From positions 62,001 to 126,000 of the forward strand of contig NZ_JAQNCY010000005.1 in assembly GCF_028368855.1 (NCBI RefSeq): 64,000 bases of DNA, given 5' to 3'. Below the pieces are notes generated by a model. It was not told where the DNA came from, searched no databases, and was given only the letters and a program-made list of their open reading frames with translations. This document shows positions 63,292-64,000 of the stretch, one piece after another. Made by a program: the position numbers and the translations under genes. Within the stretch, counting starts at the first letter, position 1, and every line of letters starts with the position of its first letter. This DNA comes from Leisingera sp. SS27. Its GTDB lineage: Bacteria; Pseudomonadota; Alphaproteobacteria; Rhodobacterales; Rhodobacteraceae.

Positions 63292-64000
63292 ATGACAGCA
63301 CCAAGCAAATCCCATGGCCGCAAAGCCATCCGCCCGACCCTGAAGCCGCGTGAGCTGATGACCCCGACGCCGGATCTGGCCGGCGTGTGGAAGGCCAAGA
63401 TCATCACGCTGTTCCCGGAGGCCTTTCCCGGTGTGCTGGGCGAAAGCCTGACAGGCAAGGCGCTGCAGGAGGGGCTTTGGCAGCTGGAAACCACCGATTT
63501 GCGCGAATTTGGCATCGGCAAGCACCGCAACGTGGATGACACGCCTGCAGGCGGCGGGGCCGGCATGGTGCTGCGCGCTGATGTGCTGGGCGAGGCGATC
63601 GAACACACAATGGCGGACACCCGCGGCAACTGGCCTCTGGTCTACCTGACCCCGCGCGGCCGACCGATGAACCAGCAGATGATGCATAATTTTGCCCAAT
63701 GCGACGGCATCACCCTGCTCTGCGGGCGGTTCGAGGGCGTCGATGAGCGGGTGCTGGAGCATTACGGCATCCAGGAGGTCTCGCTGGGAGATTTCGTGAT
63801 GACCGGCGGCGAGTTAGCCGCGCAGGCACTGATCGACGCCACCGTGCGGCTGATCCCGGGGGTGCTGGGCAATCACGCCTCAACCGAGGAGGAGAGCTTC
63901 TCCTCCGGTCTCTTGGAGCACCCGCAATACACCCGCCCCGCCGAATGGAAGGGCCGGGAAATCCCGGATGTGCTGATGTCAGGCCATCACGGCAAGATCG
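63292..64000 (+). CDS. trmD: tRNA (guanine-N1)-methyltransferase TrmD (partial, 3' end off window)
   Basis: Methylates G37 of tRNAs to prevent frameshifting. The first 236 codons are present. The N-terminal extension of about 30 residues (SKSHGRKAIRPTLKPRELM) before the VWKAKIITLFPEAFPG family start is usual in roseobacters. Then come PAGGGAGMVLRADVLG, LVYLTPRGRPMNQQM, LLCGRFEGVDERVLEHY and SLGDFVMTGGELAAQALIDA, all trefoil-knot SAM-site motifs. Ribosomal L19 is expected beyond base 64000. Confidence 0.96.
   Translation, partial: MTAPSKSHGRKAIRPTLKPRELMTPTPDLAGVWKAKIITLFPEAFPGVLGESLTGKALQEGLWQLETTDLREFGIGKHRNVDDTPAGGGAGMVLRADVLGEAIEHTMADTRGNWPLVYLTPRGRPMNQQMMHNFAQCDGITLLCGRFEGVDERVLEHYGIQEVSLGDFVMTGGELAAQALIDATVRLIPGVLGNHASTEEESFSSGLLEHPQYTRPAEWKGREIPDVLMSGHHGKI

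Noticed and set aside
1-64000. tRNA genes, CRISPR arrays, IS transposases, prophage genes
   Set aside because: No cloverleaf-like segments with TTC loops, regular spacer arrays, or transposase/phage proteins were recognised in either strand.

Overview
The window looks like chromosomal DNA of a marine alphaproteobacterium of the Rhodobacteraceae, Roseobacter group (Phaeobacter/Leisingera/Ruegeria-like). The evidence is high GC, the ChvG-ChvI two-component system divergent from an ATP-type PEP carboxykinase, a 561-residue methylsuccinyl-CoA dehydrogenase of the ethylmalonyl-CoA pathway, an F0 operon with both b' and b subunits, and DUF1491, DUF2062 and BluB genes in familiar alphaproteobacterial settings. 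The genus assignment is an inference. Nearly all genes are core or conserved accessory genes. I saw no rRNA, tRNA, CRISPR array, phage or insertion-sequence transposase.

Layout. 1-4.1 kb: chvG (partial), chvI and, divergently, pckA. 4.1-7.2 kb: dGTPase-like protein, cation efflux transporter, TauE/SafE permease. 7.4-10.6 kb: mcd and two small lipoproteins. 10.5-20.9 kb (all minus except one gene): folK, rpoZ, rsh, DUF2062, pdxJ, a small membrane protein, acpS, lepB, rnc, era, DUF1491 and recO, i.e. the classic stringent response, PLP, signal peptidase, RNase III and Era cluster. Between rnc and era it is split by a LysR-yciI pair flanked by a 98-bp inverted repeat and a possible copper-oxidase fragment. 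21.7-26.3 kb: NYN-domain protein, cytochrome c, ispH, LysE exporter, methyltransferase, rnhA, TRIC-like channel. 26.3-28.7 kb: two deformylase genes (one canonical, one with active-site substitutions), fmt and a GlsB-type small membrane protein. 28.8-32 kb: MalY/PatB-like aminotransferase, L,D-transpeptidase, glutathionyl-hydroquinone reductase. 32.2-34 kb: cobC-cobD. 34-39.7 kb: lytic transglycosylase, two secreted proteins, smc. 39.8-42 kb: aminotransferase divergent from a FadR/GntR regulator with a clear operator. 42-44.1 kb: DUF898 membrane protein plus M48 protease. 44.3-47 kb: atpI-atpB-atpE-atpF'-atpF. 47.2-52.9 kb: transporters, regulators, universal stress protein, azoreductase, racemase and YbaK-type protein. 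53.1-55 kb: a degenerate EF-G-like protein. 56.6-64 kb: ffh, three tandem GNAT acetyltransferases, chorismate mutase, rpsP, bluB, a 46-residue membrane ORF, rimM, an opposite-strand phosphotransferase and trmD (partial).

Functional themes. Several genes serve translation and protein export (def, fmt, rpsP, rimM, trmD, era, rnc, ffh, lepB, acpS). pckA and mcd belong to carbon assimilation through the ethylmalonyl-CoA pathway and gluconeogenesis. cobC, cobD and bluB serve cobalamin synthesis, which the ethylmalonyl-CoA pathway needs through its B12-dependent mutases. The most interesting observations are the deformylase-like and EF-G-like paralogs with lost catalytic residues, helically phased GGTGCAC repeats ahead of chorismate mutase, a shared TGGCGCTAAC element upstream of pckA and the F0 operon, the module splitting rnc from era, and the abutting DUF898-M48 pair. 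No clearly new system could be established from sequence alone.
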